NCBI RefSeq assembly: GCF_030547075.1
Contig: NZ_JAUOQH010000003.1
Coordinates: forward strand, 1-64,000
Reading direction: 5' to 3'
DNA: 64,000 nt
Origin: Alteromonas sp. 1_MG-2023
Lineage (GTDB): Bacteria > Pseudomonadota > Gammaproteobacteria > Enterobacterales > Alteromonadaceae
This document shows, piece after piece, positions 37,124 through 47,852 of this stretch (position 1 is the first letter of the stretch; each line of letters opens with the position of its first letter). The position numbers and the translations under genes are program-made. The notes beneath the pieces were generated by a model. The model searched no databases and was not told the origin of the DNA. It saw only the letters and a program-made list of their open reading frames with translations.

Positions 37124-39658
37124 ATGAGCCAGGATTTACAGCCATACGCTGACATAATTGAGCAATTGAAACCTCTGGTAAATGAACCTGAATTTAATAA
37201 GGTTCTTTTGCAAATTGCTGGTGACATTCCTAAGGAAAAGCGCTTTCTATTAAAAATGGAAGTGAAGCGCCTTGCCAAGCCCTGTATGCGCTCAATAGAT
37301 TTACGTGGTCAAGTTGACGGTAAATGCAAAAGCTACCTTCATGATGGAAGAACCCATTACATGGATGAGGTAGCCGTAGATAAATTCGAAGAACAGATTC
37401 GGATATTTGGCGGATATACTTTCGGTGTTTACGAAGCCGTTCAGCATACTGAAAACAATTTTCGCATTATTCGTGAGAAAGAAGAAGCTCGGGACAAAAG
37501 CACGGCCAATACCGCAGCACCTAAAAAAGGCTCTACCATTTTAGAGCAATTCAAAGTTCCAACAGTAAACTTATTAGACTATCGACAACGCAATACTGAA
37601 CGTATGAACTTTGCCGTTGCCGTTGAGCTTTTCAATGAGAGCAACCACTCTATTAAAGGCTTAAGTGTGGATGTTTCGCTAGAAGGCCTTCAAGTAAAAC
37701 TCACTAAAGAAACCGTATTTAAGCAAAATGAACTGCTTCAGGTGTATTTCCGAGGGCTTGAAGGTGAGTTCACCATGGATAAAAAGAACGGTATTGCTTA
37801 CCGTTTAGTTAAAACAATTCGCAAAAAAGACGTTGTTTATTTGGCCTTGCAGCGTGCCACTGAACGCCCAGACGCTACTTTCGATAAGTTTTTAGAAAGC
37901 TTTATTCACGGCAATAAACGCCGTTATAAAGTGAATATGAATAACACCATTGAAGCCATTACCAGTAAAACATGTGAGCAGTACTTTTCACCACGCAGCC
38001 CAACGCTGCCTATATACATAGATTCCGTCGAAGATAAGCTTATGCCCCGTTTTGCCATGGTAAACGAGGTGAATCGCGAAACCGTAAGTTATTGGCAGGA
38101 TGAAGAAGATGAGTGTCGCTTAGGTTTCCTGCTCTCACAAAAGCGTTTGAACATGTTGCACGGTATGCCAGCACATCGCCGTGAGATGTTTGTGTTTAGC
38201 TTTACTCATTTGCAAAACGACAAGGTCTTTTTTTACTCAGCTTCCTATGAGCAACTTATAGAGAAAGAAGGGCTTAAACAAATTTTCTTAGGTTTTGGCT
38301 CCAAGAAAGTCAGTTGGCGAGTATTTAAATTAACCTTAACTGACATGCTCCCCGAACAAGCGCATACACCTTTGTCTATTCCTGACTCTGTGGGAACAAA
38401 AATTAAACGTCAAAACACGCCTCCTTCGCCTCGTTTAATGTCGAAGCTAAAAAACCTGAGGTATTTAGTACACGTTACTGACGTTACCTCTATTTATGGT
38501 CAGCAAGCCTATACTGATTTTAAATTTAACCGAGATCACCTTGCTCACCTTCGCGTATTTGGCCATCCAAGAAACCAAAAGACGGTAAACATTGATTTAT
38601 TCCGCTTCAAATACGAAGAGCAACGCTTAGAATCTCGCTACCGTTTGCGCTCTCAAATAGAGCTTAGATTACCTCATGACGACAGCGTACATACGGGGGT
38701 GAGTGAAGATATATCCGTGCATGGTTTAGGGCTGCGGATAGAGTTAAGCAAAGAGTATGACGGTGAGTTAGAAGGACAAGTGGAAGTGTCATTTCCTCGC
38801 CTTCAACAGATAACCCAAAGCTTTGACGTAATGCACTTGCAATACGACATCATTTACCACAATGCTGAAAAGAACATACTGCACTTAAAAGCCATGACAG
38901 GCGATGCAGGAAAAAGTGCAAGAGCCTTCTTTGAAGAATTGATTAAGAAAAACAAACATAGTTTAGAAGAAGACTCTGGTGAAGAAGAGCTGCCGGGCAT
39001 GGGGCAAGCGCTACGCTGTATTAATGCCCGTAACGCAACATCGCTTTCCTTTTTGATGAATAAAGAAGGAGTGAGATATACACCGCAAGCGGGCATTATT
39101 GGAAAACAAGACGAGCGGGTTTCAAGGTTAGTTACGTATTTAACCGAAAAACGCCAAGTTAACCTCGAGTTTTTATTCAGAGATCGCAAGCTCGATACCC
39201 CTTTCATGCAAAGCGGCATTAAGCAGGTAAAATTAGAAAACATGCCGTTGCGGCAAGAACTGTTAATCTCATTTGATGCTAAGCAGAAAGATCCGCGCAT
39301 GGCGATAATACCTCGCTACTCTCACCGTTTTGAGAATAACGCGCAACGAAAAACTTTCATTAAAGAAGCACTGAACAGAGGTCAGTTCATTGCTATTCAT
39401 ATTATGCTCACAACCACAGGCAAGCCAGATTTATCAATGTTACAAACTGAGATAAATTACGTTAGCGTATACGCCATTCATCGTGCTAAAGAGCTTGAAA
39501 ATAAGTTATGGAGTTTAGCGGCGTGTTCACACTTAATTGATGTAACCGATGAAGTACTAATGAGATATGAGTTCGACGATGAGACGATTAGCGCTAACCA
39601 CGACCCGACAACGAAACAAGTTGAAGCCCCTCAATCGGGTATCCAAGCGCTGCTTTAA
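37124..39658 (+). CDS. Large PilZ-domain protein with two recognisable PilZ motifs
   Basis: An 844-residue cytosolic-looking protein without signal peptide or clear membrane segment. Two regions carry PilZ ligand motifs: one around residues 153-186 (R-N-T-E-R, D-V-S-L-E-G) and one around 498-540 (R-L-E-S-R, D-I-S-V-H-G). The remaining regions (about 1-130, 250-480 and 600-830) have no domain I recognise; they may be degenerate PilZ repeats. Likely a c-di-GMP responsive regulator in Alteromonas-type bacteria. It stands alone between radA and serB. Confidence 0.8.
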   Translation: MSQDLQPYADIIEQLKPLVNEPEFNKVLLQIAGDIPKEKRFLLKMEVKRLAKPCMRSIDLRGQVDGKCKSYLHDGRTHYMDEVAVDKFEEQIRIFGGYTFGVYEAVQHTENNFRIIREKEEARDKSTANTAAPKKGSTILEQFKVPTVNLLDYRQRNTERMNFAVAVELFNESNHSIKGLSVDVSLEGLQVKLTKETVFKQNELLQVYFRGLEGEFTMDKKNGIAYRLVKTIRKKDVVYLALQRATERPDATFDKFLESFIHGNKRRYKVNMNNTIEAITSKTCEQYFSPRSPTLPIYIDSVEDKLMPRFAMVNEVNRETVSYWQDEEDECRLGFLLSQKRLNMLHGMPAHRREMFVFSFTHLQNDKVFFYSASYEQLIEKEGLKQIFLGFGSKKVSWRVFKLTLTDMLPEQAHTPLSIPDSVGTKIKRQNTPPSPRLMSKLKNLRYLVHVTDVTSIYGQQAYTDFKFNRDHLAHLRVFGHPRNQKTVNIDLFRFKYEEQRLESRYRLRSQIELRLPHDDSVHTGVSEDISVHGLGLRIELSKEYDGELEGQVEVSFPRLQQITQSFDVMHLQYDIIYHNAEKNILHLKAMTGDAGKSARAFFEELIKKNKHSLEEDSGEEELPGMGQALRCINARNATSLSFLMNKEGVRYTPQAGIIGKQDERVSRLVTYLTEKRQVNLEFLFRDRKLDTPFMQSGIKQVKLENMPLRQELLISFDAKQKDPRMAIIPRYSHRFENNAQRKTFIKEALNRGQFIAIHIMLTTTGKPDLSMLQTEINYVSVYAIHRAKELENKLWSLAACSHLIDVTDEVLMRYEFDDETISANHDPTTKQVEAPQSGIQALL

Positions 39659-39679
39659 ATACTCCCATTTAGCGAATAA

Positions 39680-39712
39680 GCACAAACTGTGGGGTTAGCC
39701 CACAGCTTGTGT
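39680..39712 (+). terminator. Hairpin after the large PilZ gene
   Basis: CTGTGGG / CCCACAG stem (with extra CACAA / TTGTG pairing) about 25 bases past the stop. There is no T run, so it may be a weak or factor-dependent terminator. The rest of the gap to serB shows only a short repeated AGAAGCCTTA. Confidence 0.5.
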
Positions 39713-39897
39713 TGTATACGCTTTAGCATACTGAGAGTCTCTTCCCCCCCAGAAGCCTTAGGTAGTAAGAAGCCTTAGCGCATTGAAAATCTTCTGCTTG
39801 CTGATAAGCCTTTGGCTCTATGTGAATCCACCCGCTGCAATGCTCCTAAACGGCCCAGACAGCCCTAAATGTCGGCTAACAGCTAGGTGAAAACTAG

Positions 39898-40890
39898 CTA
39901 GGCCAAAAAATATAGCAGGCAATGCAAGCTACCTAATCTAATCGCTACGTCTGCTTTTTCGTTTACAACCGGTTTGCCATGGCATGCCACCCCTAGCGCT
40001 GACTCAGCCATCATAACCAAATCATTCGCGCCATCCCCCATGGCAACAGTTTGCGTGCTAGGTATGTCCCAGCGAGCCGCTAACGCTTTTACCGTGCGCG
40101 CTTTAACCTCTGCGTTTACAATTTCACCATCAACTTTGCCAGTTAAAATCCCCTGTTCAATAACCAAGGTATTTGAAACGGCTTCATCAAGGCCTAAACG
40201 GGTTTTCAGGTGATCAGCGAAATAGGTAAAACCACCCGATGCAATGGCCAGCTTCCAGTTGTGTTGTTGCAGGACAGATATAAGCAACTGCACGCCAGGC
40301 ATAATAGGCAGACTGTCTCGTATTTGTTGTAGCTGGTTTTCTGGTACTCCGTCTAAACAAGCTACCCTATGATTTAGGCTTTCATTAAAGGCAATCTCAC
40401 CTCGCATGGCTTTCTCGGTTACCGAAGCCACCTGTTCTCCTACGCCAGCCAGTTTTGCAATTTCATCTATGCATTCAATTGCTATTAACGTACTGTCCAT
40501 ATCCATAACGAGCAAGCCAGGCTCACTTAACGACGGTTGCGTACTTTGAATACCTAAGTCTATGTGATATTGAGCTGATAGCTTAGCTATCAGAGCAGCA
40601 AGCCGAGAGTTATCTTTGCTATCGGTTTCATGTAAACGCCCTACCACTACCACTACGCCATCCCCAAACTTATTGTGTAATGGGTGAAGGTGGATTGATT
40701 TAGCCTCGAACTCATCGCTAAAACCAGCAACAACCTGACTAACAATATACGGGGTTAACGCTTGGCCAATTAAGGTTAACCTTGAAAGCCCAGTTTCATT
40801 ATCGATGGCTGGCTTTGTGGTAAGCTGCTCAAAGAGAAAAGAGGGATCATGCAATGCATGAGACGGTAAATCTTTTAAAAACGTGATCAC
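39898..40890 (-). CDS. serB: Phosphoserine phosphatase
   Basis: Last step of serine synthesis, hydrolysing L-phosphoserine; product feeds GlyA and PssA, both encoded here. At 330 residues it has the HAD motif with nucleophile D130 and D132 in MDMDSTL, Ser/Lys motifs II and III, and the C-terminal GDGANDL metal site. The N-terminal 120 residues are an ACT-like extension, as in E. coli SerB. Divergent to the Smp-like gene, an arrangement also seen in E. coli. Confidence 0.95.
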   Translation of the reverse strand: MITFLKDLPSHALHDPSFLFEQLTTKPAIDNETGLSRLTLIGQALTPYIVSQVVAGFSDEFEAKSIHLHPLHNKFGDGVVVVVGRLHETDSKDNSRLAALIAKLSAQYHIDLGIQSTQPSLSEPGLLVMDMDSTLIAIECIDEIAKLAGVGEQVASVTEKAMRGEIAFNESLNHRVACLDGVPENQLQQIRDSLPIMPGVQLLISVLQQHNWKLAIASGGFTYFADHLKTRLGLDEAVSNTLVIEQGILTGKVDGEIVNAEVKARTVKALAARWDIPSTQTVAMGDGANDLVMMAESALGVACHGKPVVNEKADVAIRLGSLHCLLYFLA

Positions 40891-41019
40891 TATTAATTCA
40901 AACCTTTGTTAGTCTTGGCCATATGCTACCCAAACATAACACATGTGGAAATATGCTCTTTCAAATTAATGAAAATTACCCTACTGTTAGCGAATAAACA
41001 TAAAGGAAAATAAGGCTAG

Positions 41020-41637
41020 ATGCTGAACCACTTAGAAAGCGAGCGCAATACTCATAACCATAGCGCTTCACACTCAGCTTATACTGCATTCAAGCGGCTC
41101 ATCCATACTATCATTATGGCTACCGCGGTCGCGCTGGCCGTTGGGCTTTTCCTCATGTATCAGCAGTACCAAACACATTGGGTAGATGTGCAAACAGCCC
41201 AACCAGGTACGAGCATAAGTAAACAATATTCAAAAATATTGCAGCCAGCCTTAATTGCACAAGACACCCTTCAGTTAGAACGGTTAATAGCAATTGCCTT
41301 AGATGAGCCCGCGGTAATTTCGTTAAGTGTGTTCGATGCACAAGGTGTGTATATTGCCCCATTACCGAAAGTAGATAGCGTGGTGAGTTTAGCTAGAGAA
41401 CGAAACGCCCCCACAAGTACTCACGTCGAAAAGATTATTGATGATGCAGGCAAGGTTATCGGCTATTTACACGTTCACATCGACACTGATGTGGTACTTT
41501 CTAGCCCACTCACCCTGCGCCAACAACTGTGGTTAATTATTACTGCCGTTGTTGTACTAGCATTAATTGTGGGCGTATATATAACCCGTGGATTTTATAA
41601 GTTCCGCCCATGGATTACTAAGGTGTTTCAGTCTTAA
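41020..41637 (+). CDS. Smp/YtjB (AhpA) family membrane protein
   Basis: A 205-residue inner-membrane protein with two transmembrane helices (about 27-48 and 168-190) enclosing a periplasmic domain, and a short cytoplasmic tail. Layout and the serB-divergent position match E. coli ytjB (smp); Vibrio and Pasteurella relatives are called AhpA, for hemolysin regulation. No enzymatic motif seen. AAGG lies just before the ATG. Function is unknown. Confidence 0.8.
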   Translation: MLNHLESERNTHNHSASHSAYTAFKRLIHTIIMATAVALAVGLFLMYQQYQTHWVDVQTAQPGTSISKQYSKILQPALIAQDTLQLERLIAIALDEPAVISLSVFDAQGVYIAPLPKVDSVVSLARERNAPTSTHVEKIIDDAGKVIGYLHVHIDTDVVLSSPLTLRQQLWLIITAVVVLALIVGVYITRGFYKFRPWITKVFQS

Positions 41638-41724
41638 GCCTTTCTTTCATTTAACCTTTGCATTTGGCCTTTGCCTTAGGCCTTTGTATCCTTGACTTTT
41701 TCCCGTCAGACTTAGCTAGCGACT

Positions 41725-42534
41725 TTAGTTGTCTTGATGAAAAAGCATAAGGTAATTTTCTGTGGTTAGCGCCTGTAACCTTTGAATATTGTATTCACCT
41801 AGTTCGCAAAGGGCGCGTAACACATCACCAAGGTATTCTGGGCTATTTCGACTGCCTTGCCTTCCCTGCATGGGCATATCTGGTGAATCAGTCTCAAGTA
41901 ACAGGCGGTTTGGATGTTGTTTCAATAAATACGCGACGGTCTCTCGGGTTTTATGCGCCCTATCATAAGTAATAGTACCGCCTACCCCAATGTGAAACCC
42001 TTTATCTATATAAGTTTTAGCCACTTCAACACTGCCTGAAAATGCGTGTATAACCCCGCCCCCAGTAAACTGCGTATTTTTAAGGCTTTCAAAAATTAGG
42101 TGATGACTTTTTCGGTGGTGCAATATAACCGGCAAATCGTTATCACTGGCTATGCGTAATTGCGCTTCGAATATATGCTGCTGTACCGGCATAGGAATGT
42201 CTATATGACCATCTAAGCCAATTTCACCTAATGCAACAATGGCGTTTATATGCTGTACTAAATGCTTATCTAATGCGTTTAACGCGTCCTCATTGACTGC
42301 TTCATCCACAGATAAGAAATAGGGATGCAAACCAAAGGCGAGATCAATGGGCAGAGTTTGTGTGTTTTGTGTAGCAAAAGACTGGATAGACTGTTGCTTT
42401 GGCCACTGAGAGACTTGTGTACCTGGAATAAGTATACGGGTTAAGCCCGCGCTTTTAGCTCTGCTAATGACAGACTGCCAATCATGTTCAAAAGCAGGTA
42501 AGTCTAAGTGGCAGTGGCTATCAATCATAAACAA
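41725..42534 (-). CDS. TatD-family metal-dependent hydrolase
   Basis: A 269-residue TIM-barrel metallohydrolase of the TatD DNase family. Metal-site motifs are SHCHLD (about 5-10), GEIGLD (about 102-107), HHRKSH, HAFSG and LLETDSPDMP near 203-212. It resembles the YjjV branch more than TatD or YcfH; the branch call is tentative. It may act as a 3'-5' DNase or deacylase. 19 bases downstream of pdxH, so probably co-transcribed. A second ATG lies two codons in. Confidence 0.9.
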   Translation of the reverse strand: MFMIDSHCHLDLPAFEHDWQSVISRAKSAGLTRILIPGTQVSQWPKQQSIQSFATQNTQTLPIDLAFGLHPYFLSVDEAVNEDALNALDKHLVQHINAIVALGEIGLDGHIDIPMPVQQHIFEAQLRIASDNDLPVILHHRKSHHLIFESLKNTQFTGGGVIHAFSGSVEVAKTYIDKGFHIGVGGTITYDRAHKTRETVAYLLKQHPNRLLLETDSPDMPMQGRQGSRNSPEYLGDVLRALCELGEYNIQRLQALTTENYLMLFHQDN

Positions 42535-42553
42535 ATTTCAGATTAAATACCGT

Positions 42554-43192
42554 TTAAGGCATTAAACGTTGGGTGTTCCAGTTACCATTTTCATCACGAT
42601 TGTATTCAAACCTATCGTGTAGTCTGTCTTCTCCGCCTTGCCAAAATTCAATTTGATGAGGCACTATTCGAAAGCCGCCCCAGAAGTCAGGAGCGGGCAA
42701 CGCTTTATTCGCAAACTTTTGCTTCATCTGACTAAATTGAGTTTGTAACAACGCTCGGCTACTAATCGGTTTACTTTGCTTGGACGCATAAGCCGCTAAT
42801 TGGCTATCTTTGGGGCGAGAAAGAAAGTAAGTGGCATTCTCTTTGAAGGAAAGTTTTTCTACCACACCACATACTCTTACTTGGCGCTCCATGAAAAACC
42901 AAGGAAAATGGCAAGATACTTTAGGATTTTGACTAAGCTCTTGGGCTTTGCGGCTGCCAAGATTAGTGAAGAAAACAAAGCCAGCATCGCTTACATCTTT
43001 TAATAAAACGATACGTTGAGACGGCTGACCGCTTGCATCAACCGTAGCCACTGTCATAGCGGTGGGGTCTGGAATTTCAGCGTTGATGGCATCGTTAAGC
43101 CAGCGGTCGAATAATGAAAAGGGGTTAGTGGTTAAATCGCTATCCTGCAAACTACCTTTAGCGTATTGTCTGCGCATATCAGAAATTGCCAT
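42554..43192 (-). CDS. pdxH: Pyridoxamine/pyridoxine 5'-phosphate oxidase
   Basis: FMN enzyme that oxidises PNP or PMP to pyridoxal phosphate. At 212 residues it is normal size. Conserved runs include MRRQY near the start, FDRWLNDAI, TVDASGQPSQRIVLLK and the C-terminal DRFEYNRD ... WNTQRLMP. Needs FMN, which derives from the riboflavin operon in this window. Lies downstream of the era cluster with a 178-base gap, followed closely by the TatD-family gene. Confidence 0.96.
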   Translation of the reverse strand: MAISDMRRQYAKGSLQDSDLTTNPFSLFDRWLNDAINAEIPDPTAMTVATVDASGQPSQRIVLLKDVSDAGFVFFTNLGSRKAQELSQNPKVSCHFPWFFMERQVRVCGVVEKLSFKENATYFLSRPKDSQLAAYASKQSKPISSRALLQTQFSQMKQKFANKALPAPDFWGGFRIVPHQIEFWQGGEDRLHDRFEYNRDENGNWNTQRLMP

Positions 43193-43370
43193 TTATCCCC
43201 CTAATCTTTTCTATAGTCACTTAATTATATTCACGATAAATCTTATTGGCGAACGCATTTTTGGTAATTAATTCTATTGGTGACTAATGCTATTAATGAT
43301 TAACTTGAGCATTGTACGCTTAGCGCTTAACCAATCAACCAACAGACGATAAACTATCAATAGTGAATGG

Positions 43371-44282
43371 TTAGCTTTCGTCTGAATACCCAAGTGAACG
43401 CAACGCACGTTCATCATCAGCCCAACCCTGCTTCACTTTAACCCACATTTCTAAGAAAACTTTATTGTCGAAAAGGTTTTCCATATCTTTACGGGCATGC
43501 TCACCAATGGTTTTCAGGTGCTTCCCACCTTTACCAATAATCATACGTTTTTGCGTTTCACGCTCTACAAGAATAAGCCCACTGATGCGGTATACGCCAT
43601 TTTCAGCTAGCTTAAACTGTTCAATTTCTACGGTAGTCGCGTAAGGAAGTTCATCCCCGGTAAAACGCATAAGCTTTTCGCGAATAATTTCAGCGGCCAT
43701 AAATCGGCTGGAGCGATCGGTAATGTAATCTTCAGGGAAGAAAAATTCACTTTCAGGCAAACTCTTTGCCACTAGCTCGCGAATACCATCAATCATTTTG
43801 CCCTGTTTAGCGCTAATGGGAATGATATGTTCGAACTTATGTTTCTCTGCTAACCCTTGAAGATGAACCATAAAAGCTTCTTTATCTTCTACTTTGTCCA
43901 TTTTATTGACAATAAGGTAGCAAGGTAGACCAGACGCTTTTACTTTAGACAATACCATCTCATCGTCTTCGTTCCAGCGAGTCCCTTCTATCACGAACAA
44001 CACTAAGCCAACTTCCGCTAGGGAACTTGATGCGGCGCGGTTCATGTAGCGATTCATGGCGCTTTTTTCTTCGCTATGAAGCCCTGGGGTATCTACATAG
44101 ATAGCTTGATAATCGCCTTCTGTGTCGATACCTAAAATACGGTGACGAGTGGTTTGCGGCTTGCGCGAGGTAATACTCACTTTTTGCCCAAGCAAACGGT
44201 TCAAAAGGGTTGATTTACCTACGTTCGGACGACCTACAATAGCAACTAAGCCGCATCGGGTTGTATCATTTGGCTGTGTCAT
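43371..44282 (-). CDS. era: GTPase Era
   Basis: Ras-like GTPase that binds the 3' end of 16S rRNA and assists 30S assembly. The 303 residues include G1 GRPNVGKS (17-24), G3 DTPGLH, G4 NKMD and a C-terminal KH domain with [11 protein letters not shown] (about 249-259). It overlaps rnc by 17 bases, the standard rnc-era coupling. The recO-pdxJ genes that follow era in E. coli are not present after it. Confidence 0.97.
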   Translation of the reverse strand: MTQPNDTTRCGLVAIVGRPNVGKSTLLNRLLGQKVSITSRKPQTTRHRILGIDTEGDYQAIYVDTPGLHSEEKSAMNRYMNRAASSSLAEVGLVLFVIEGTRWNEDDEMVLSKVKASGLPCYLIVNKMDKVEDKEAFMVHLQGLAEKHKFEHIIPISAKQGKMIDGIRELVAKSLPESEFFFPEDYITDRSSRFMAAEIIREKLMRFTGDELPYATTVEIEQFKLAENGVYRISGLILVERETQKRMIIGKGGKHLKTIGEHARKDMENLFDNKVFLEMWVKVKQGWADDERALRSLGYSDES

Positions 44283-44955
44283 CGAGTGTCTCCAAGGTAA
44301 GTCTAGCGGCTTCCTGCTCGGCTTTTCTTCGGCTATTTCCAGATGCCAAAACGGGTTTCTCTAACGTGGTAACTTTACAGCTTACTTCAAACACTTGAGC
44401 GTGATCTTTACCAGATATAGACGTTACCTCATAGGTAGGTAGTGGCAGTTTTCGCCCTTGCAAGTATTCTTGCAGACGGGTTTTACTGTCTTTAGGATGC
44501 GCATTTGGGTTAAGCGACTCAATCCGGCTTTCCCACAAACGAAAAATAACATCCCGCACTTCATCCATGCCTGAATCTAAATAGATGGCACCTAACAAAG
44601 CTTCTACCGCATCGGCTAAAATTGAGCTACGGCGATGACCGCCACTTTTTAGCTCACCTGGGCCTAAATTTAACAACTCACCCATACTCGCTTCACGAGC
44701 AAGTTCTGCCAAAGTATCACCCTTCACAAGGGTTGAACGCATACGGGTTAGCTTTCCTTCAGGCACATCTGGGAAACGCTTAAATAAGGTCTCACCAATG
44801 ACCATGCCTAAGATGGCGTCACCGAGGAATTCTAATCGTTCATTATGCTGCTTTGCGGCACTTCGATGGGTTAATGCCTGCTCTAAAAGCGCATCATCTT
44901 TAAAGGTGTAACCAATTGCCTTGTTTAGGCGAATAAATTTATCAATACCCTGCAT
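44266..44955 (-). CDS. rnc: Ribonuclease III
   Basis: Cuts double-stranded RNA, including the long stems of rRNA precursors. At 229 residues it has the RNase III signature [12 protein letters not shown] (about 40-51), downstream acidic [13 protein letters not shown], and a double-stranded RNA-binding domain (about 155-225; [19 protein letters not shown]). Start and lepB stop overlap by one base. Confidence 0.97.
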   Translation of the reverse strand: MQGIDKFIRLNKAIGYTFKDDALLEQALTHRSAAKQHNERLEFLGDAILGMVIGETLFKRFPDVPEGKLTRMRSTLVKGDTLAELAREASMGELLNLGPGELKSGGHRRSSILADAVEALLGAIYLDSGMDEVRDVIFRLWESRIESLNPNAHPKDSKTRLQEYLQGRKLPLPTYEVTSISGKDHAQVFEVSCKVTTLEKPVLASGNSRRKAEQEAARLTLETLDDTAK

Positions 44956-45860
44956 TAATTAATGCCACCTGTACGTTCAAATCGCACGCCTGTCGGGATC
45001 CATGTTGGTAATATGTCATCAGGTCTGCGTTCAAACTCAAATGAGATCCAAATAGCAACAGCCTTACCGACTAAGTTAGCGTCTGGTACAAAACCCCAAA
45101 AACGGCTATCACGACTATTGTCACGGTTATCACCTAATACAAAGTAATGACCCTCAGGCACAATCCACTCATTGCTGCGGGTGCCAGGTTGAGTATAAAA
45201 GTTACTTGAAGAAATTTCCCTTACAGGATGGCGCAATATGTCATGCTCGCGATCACCAAGTGTTTCGGTGTAGCGCATAAGCTTAGCCATATCCTGAACA
45301 AATTCATCGCGGCCGACAAAATCTAATGGCATCGCAGTAAGTTTGCCGCAATCTTTCGATGCGCCTTCACACTTCGACTTGATATAAACTTGTTTATCTT
45401 GATAAACCACTGTGTCACCTGGTAAGCCAATAACACGTTTTATGTAGTCTACCGAGGTGTCTTCAGGGTATTTAAATACCACTACGTCACCGCGCTCTGG
45501 TACGCCTGTTTCTACTAGTTTGCTACGAAAAACAGGGTCTTTAATGCCATAAGAAAACTTTTCAACCAGAATGAAGTCGCCCACTAATAGCGTTGGCATC
45601 ATCGAACCCGATGGAATCTGAAACGGTTCATAAATAAACGAGCGCAACACAAGCACAAAGGCAATAACGGGGAATATTTGCTGCGACGTATCAACTAAAT
45701 AAGGAAGTTGGGGCTCCCCCGCAACGTTCGCGCCTTCCGCTTTTGCAGATTCTTGCAAACGAGCTTTTCGTTTTGGTGCTAACACCATGCTATCAACTAA
45801 CCATATAAGGCCCGTTGTAAGCGTAAGAAGTACTAAAATAAGCGAAAAGTAATTTGCCAT
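44955..45860 (-). CDS. lepB: Signal peptidase I
   Basis: Inner-membrane serine protease that removes signal peptides from exported proteins. The catalytic dyad is visible: S86 in IPSGSMMPT and K141 in DYIKRVIGLPGD, 55 residues apart as in E. coli (S90, K145). Two N-terminal hydrophobic segments (about 4-24 and 60-76) anchor it, and GDNRDNSRDSR box E lies near 240. Between lepA and rnc with one-base overlaps on both sides. Confidence 0.97.
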   Translation of the reverse strand: MANYFSLILVLLTLTTGLIWLVDSMVLAPKRKARLQESAKAEGANVAGEPQLPYLVDTSQQIFPVIAFVLVLRSFIYEPFQIPSGSMMPTLLVGDFILVEKFSYGIKDPVFRSKLVETGVPERGDVVVFKYPEDTSVDYIKRVIGLPGDTVVYQDKQVYIKSKCEGASKDCGKLTAMPLDFVGRDEFVQDMAKLMRYTETLGDREHDILRHPVREISSSNFYTQPGTRSNEWIVPEGHYFVLGDNRDNSRDSRFWGFVPDANLVGKAVAIWISFEFERRPDDILPTWIPTGVRFERTGGIN

Positions 45861-47656
45861 TACTTACCTACCTTCAATATCGCCAGGAATGCATCCTGCG
45901 GTAATTCAACATTACCTACCTGTTTCATTCGTTTCTTTCCGTCTTTTTGTTTTTGTAACAGCTTTTTCTTACGGCTTACGTCACCGCCGTAACACTTAGC
46001 GATAACGTTCTTACGTAATTGTTTCACCGTACTACGGGCAATAATGTGGTTACCGATAGCAGCTTGAATAGCAATATCAAACATTTGGCGAGGAATAAGC
46101 TCACGTAGTTTTTCTACTAGCTCTCGTCCTCGGCCTTGTGAATTGTCGCGGTGAGTGATCATCGCTAATGCATCTACTCGTTCGCCGTTAATCATAATAT
46201 CTACACGTACCATGTCTGAAACTTGGAAGCGCTTGAAGTTATAATCAAGTGAAGCAAAACCACGACTGGTTGATTTCAAACGGTCAAAGAAGTCTAGTAC
46301 CACTTCTGCCATTGGCAGTTCGTAGGTAACGGCTACTTGCTTACCGTGATACGTCATTGCGGTTTGCATACCACGTTTTTCAACACACAAAGTAATAACG
46401 TTACCGAGGTATTCTTGCGGTACCAGAATATTTGCTTCAACTAAAGGCTCGCGAATTTCCGCAATATCATTGGTTGCTGGTAACTTAGAGGGGTTATCAC
46501 AACTTAAAATTTCACCTTTGGTGGTTTCTACTTCGTAGATTACCGTTGGTGCCGTGGTAATTAGGCCAAGATCATATTCACGTTCTAAACGTTCTTGAAT
46601 AATTTCCATGTGAAGCATGCCAAGGAAGCCGATACGGAATCCAAAACCAAGCGCTTGAGAACTTTCTGGCTCATAAAACAATGAAGCATCGTTTAAGCTT
46701 AGTTTAGCCAGTGCATCACGGAAGTCTTCATAATCATCAGAGCTAATAGGGAATATACCCGCATATACCTGAGGTTTTACTTTCTTGAATCCCGGTAAGG
46801 CACCTACTGCTGGCTGTTTAGCAAGCGTGATAGTATCGCCAACAGGCGCACCTTGAATGTCTTTGATACCGGCAATAATGAAACCTACTTCACCAGCGCG
46901 AAGTACACCTGTATCTAATGCTTTTGGTGTGAACACACCTATTTTGTCGACTTGGTGAGTTTGACCATTCGACATAATTTGAATTTTATCTTTTTTAGTC
47001 AACTCGCCTTCTACAATTCGAACGAGTGACACTACCCCTTGGTAGTTATCGAACCATGAATCGATGATAAGCGCTTTAAGCGGCTCTTCACGGTTGCCGC
47101 CAGGAGGAGGAATTTTATTTACAATAACTTCAAGCACATCTTCAATACCAATGCCTGTCTTCGCTGAGCAACGCACAGCATCAATAGCATCAATACCAAC
47201 AATGTCTTCAATTTCTTCAGCTACACGCTCTGGTTCTGCTTGTGGTAAGTCTATTTTGTTCAAAATAGGTACCACTTCCATGTCCATATCCATCGCGGTA
47301 TAACAGTTAGCTAGGGTTTGTGCTTCAACGCCCTGCCCTGCATCTACTACCAACAATGCACCTTCACACGCCGCAAGAGAACGAGATACTTCATACGTGA
47401 AGTCTACGTGTCCTGGCGTATCGATAAAGTTCAGCTGATAAGTTTCACCATTTAATGCGGTGTAGTTAAGCGTAACACTCTGCGCTTTTATGGTAATACC
47501 ACGCTCACGCTCTAAGTCCATAGAATCAAGAACTTGTTCGTTCATTTCTCGATCGGATAGCCCGCCACAATGTTGAATAAGACGGTCAGACAGAGTCGAT
47601 TTACCGTGATCGATGTGAGCAATAATACTGAAGTTACGAATGTGCGATTGTTGCAT
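45860..47656 (-). CDS. lepA: Elongation factor 4 (LepA)
   Basis: Ribosomal back-translocase-like GTPase that assists initiation and 30S assembly under stress. The 598 residues include GTPase motifs AHIDHGKST (about 13-21), [12 protein letters not shown], domain II, EF-G-like domains III and V and the LepA-specific C-terminal domain (about 490-598; [23 protein letters not shown]). Full length. Heads lepA-lepB-rnc-era; a 196-base gap separates it from rseC, in which I see no clear promoter. Confidence 0.98.
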   Translation of the reverse strand: MQQSHIRNFSIIAHIDHGKSTLSDRLIQHCGGLSDREMNEQVLDSMDLERERGITIKAQSVTLNYTALNGETYQLNFIDTPGHVDFTYEVSRSLAACEGALLVVDAGQGVEAQTLANCYTAMDMDMEVVPILNKIDLPQAEPERVAEEIEDIVGIDAIDAVRCSAKTGIGIEDVLEVIVNKIPPPGGNREEPLKALIIDSWFDNYQGVVSLVRIVEGELTKKDKIQIMSNGQTHQVDKIGVFTPKALDTGVLRAGEVGFIIAGIKDIQGAPVGDTITLAKQPAVGALPGFKKVKPQVYAGIFPISSDDYEDFRDALAKLSLNDASLFYEPESSQALGFGFRIGFLGMLHMEIIQERLEREYDLGLITTAPTVIYEVETTKGEILSCDNPSKLPATNDIAEIREPLVEANILVPQEYLGNVITLCVEKRGMQTAMTYHGKQVAVTYELPMAEVVLDFFDRLKSTSRGFASLDYNFKRFQVSDMVRVDIMINGERVDALAMITHRDNSQGRGRELVEKLRELIPRQMFDIAIQAAIGNHIIARSTVKQLRKNVIAKCYGGDVSRKKKLLQKQKDGKKRMKQVGNVELPQDAFLAILKVGK

Positions 47657-47852
47657 AATGCTGGAAATTACCTGCAGAAAAATTCATTAATATAAAAAAG
47701 ATTGGTAGCTATAGTTTGTGTTGTAGCTAGCGCGTGCGGATTTTACCCATTTATTCACATAAAAGCGAATAAGCTTGAGGGTTATATTAATAAAGCTTAG
47801 CTAAGTGTAAGCCAAAGTAACCATCCTAGTATCGATTTTGGCAAGTTGCAGT

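Noticed and set aside
38854..39300. Minus-strand open frame of 148 codons inside the large PilZ gene
   Set aside because: No ribosome site or motif, and the sense gene continues without break.
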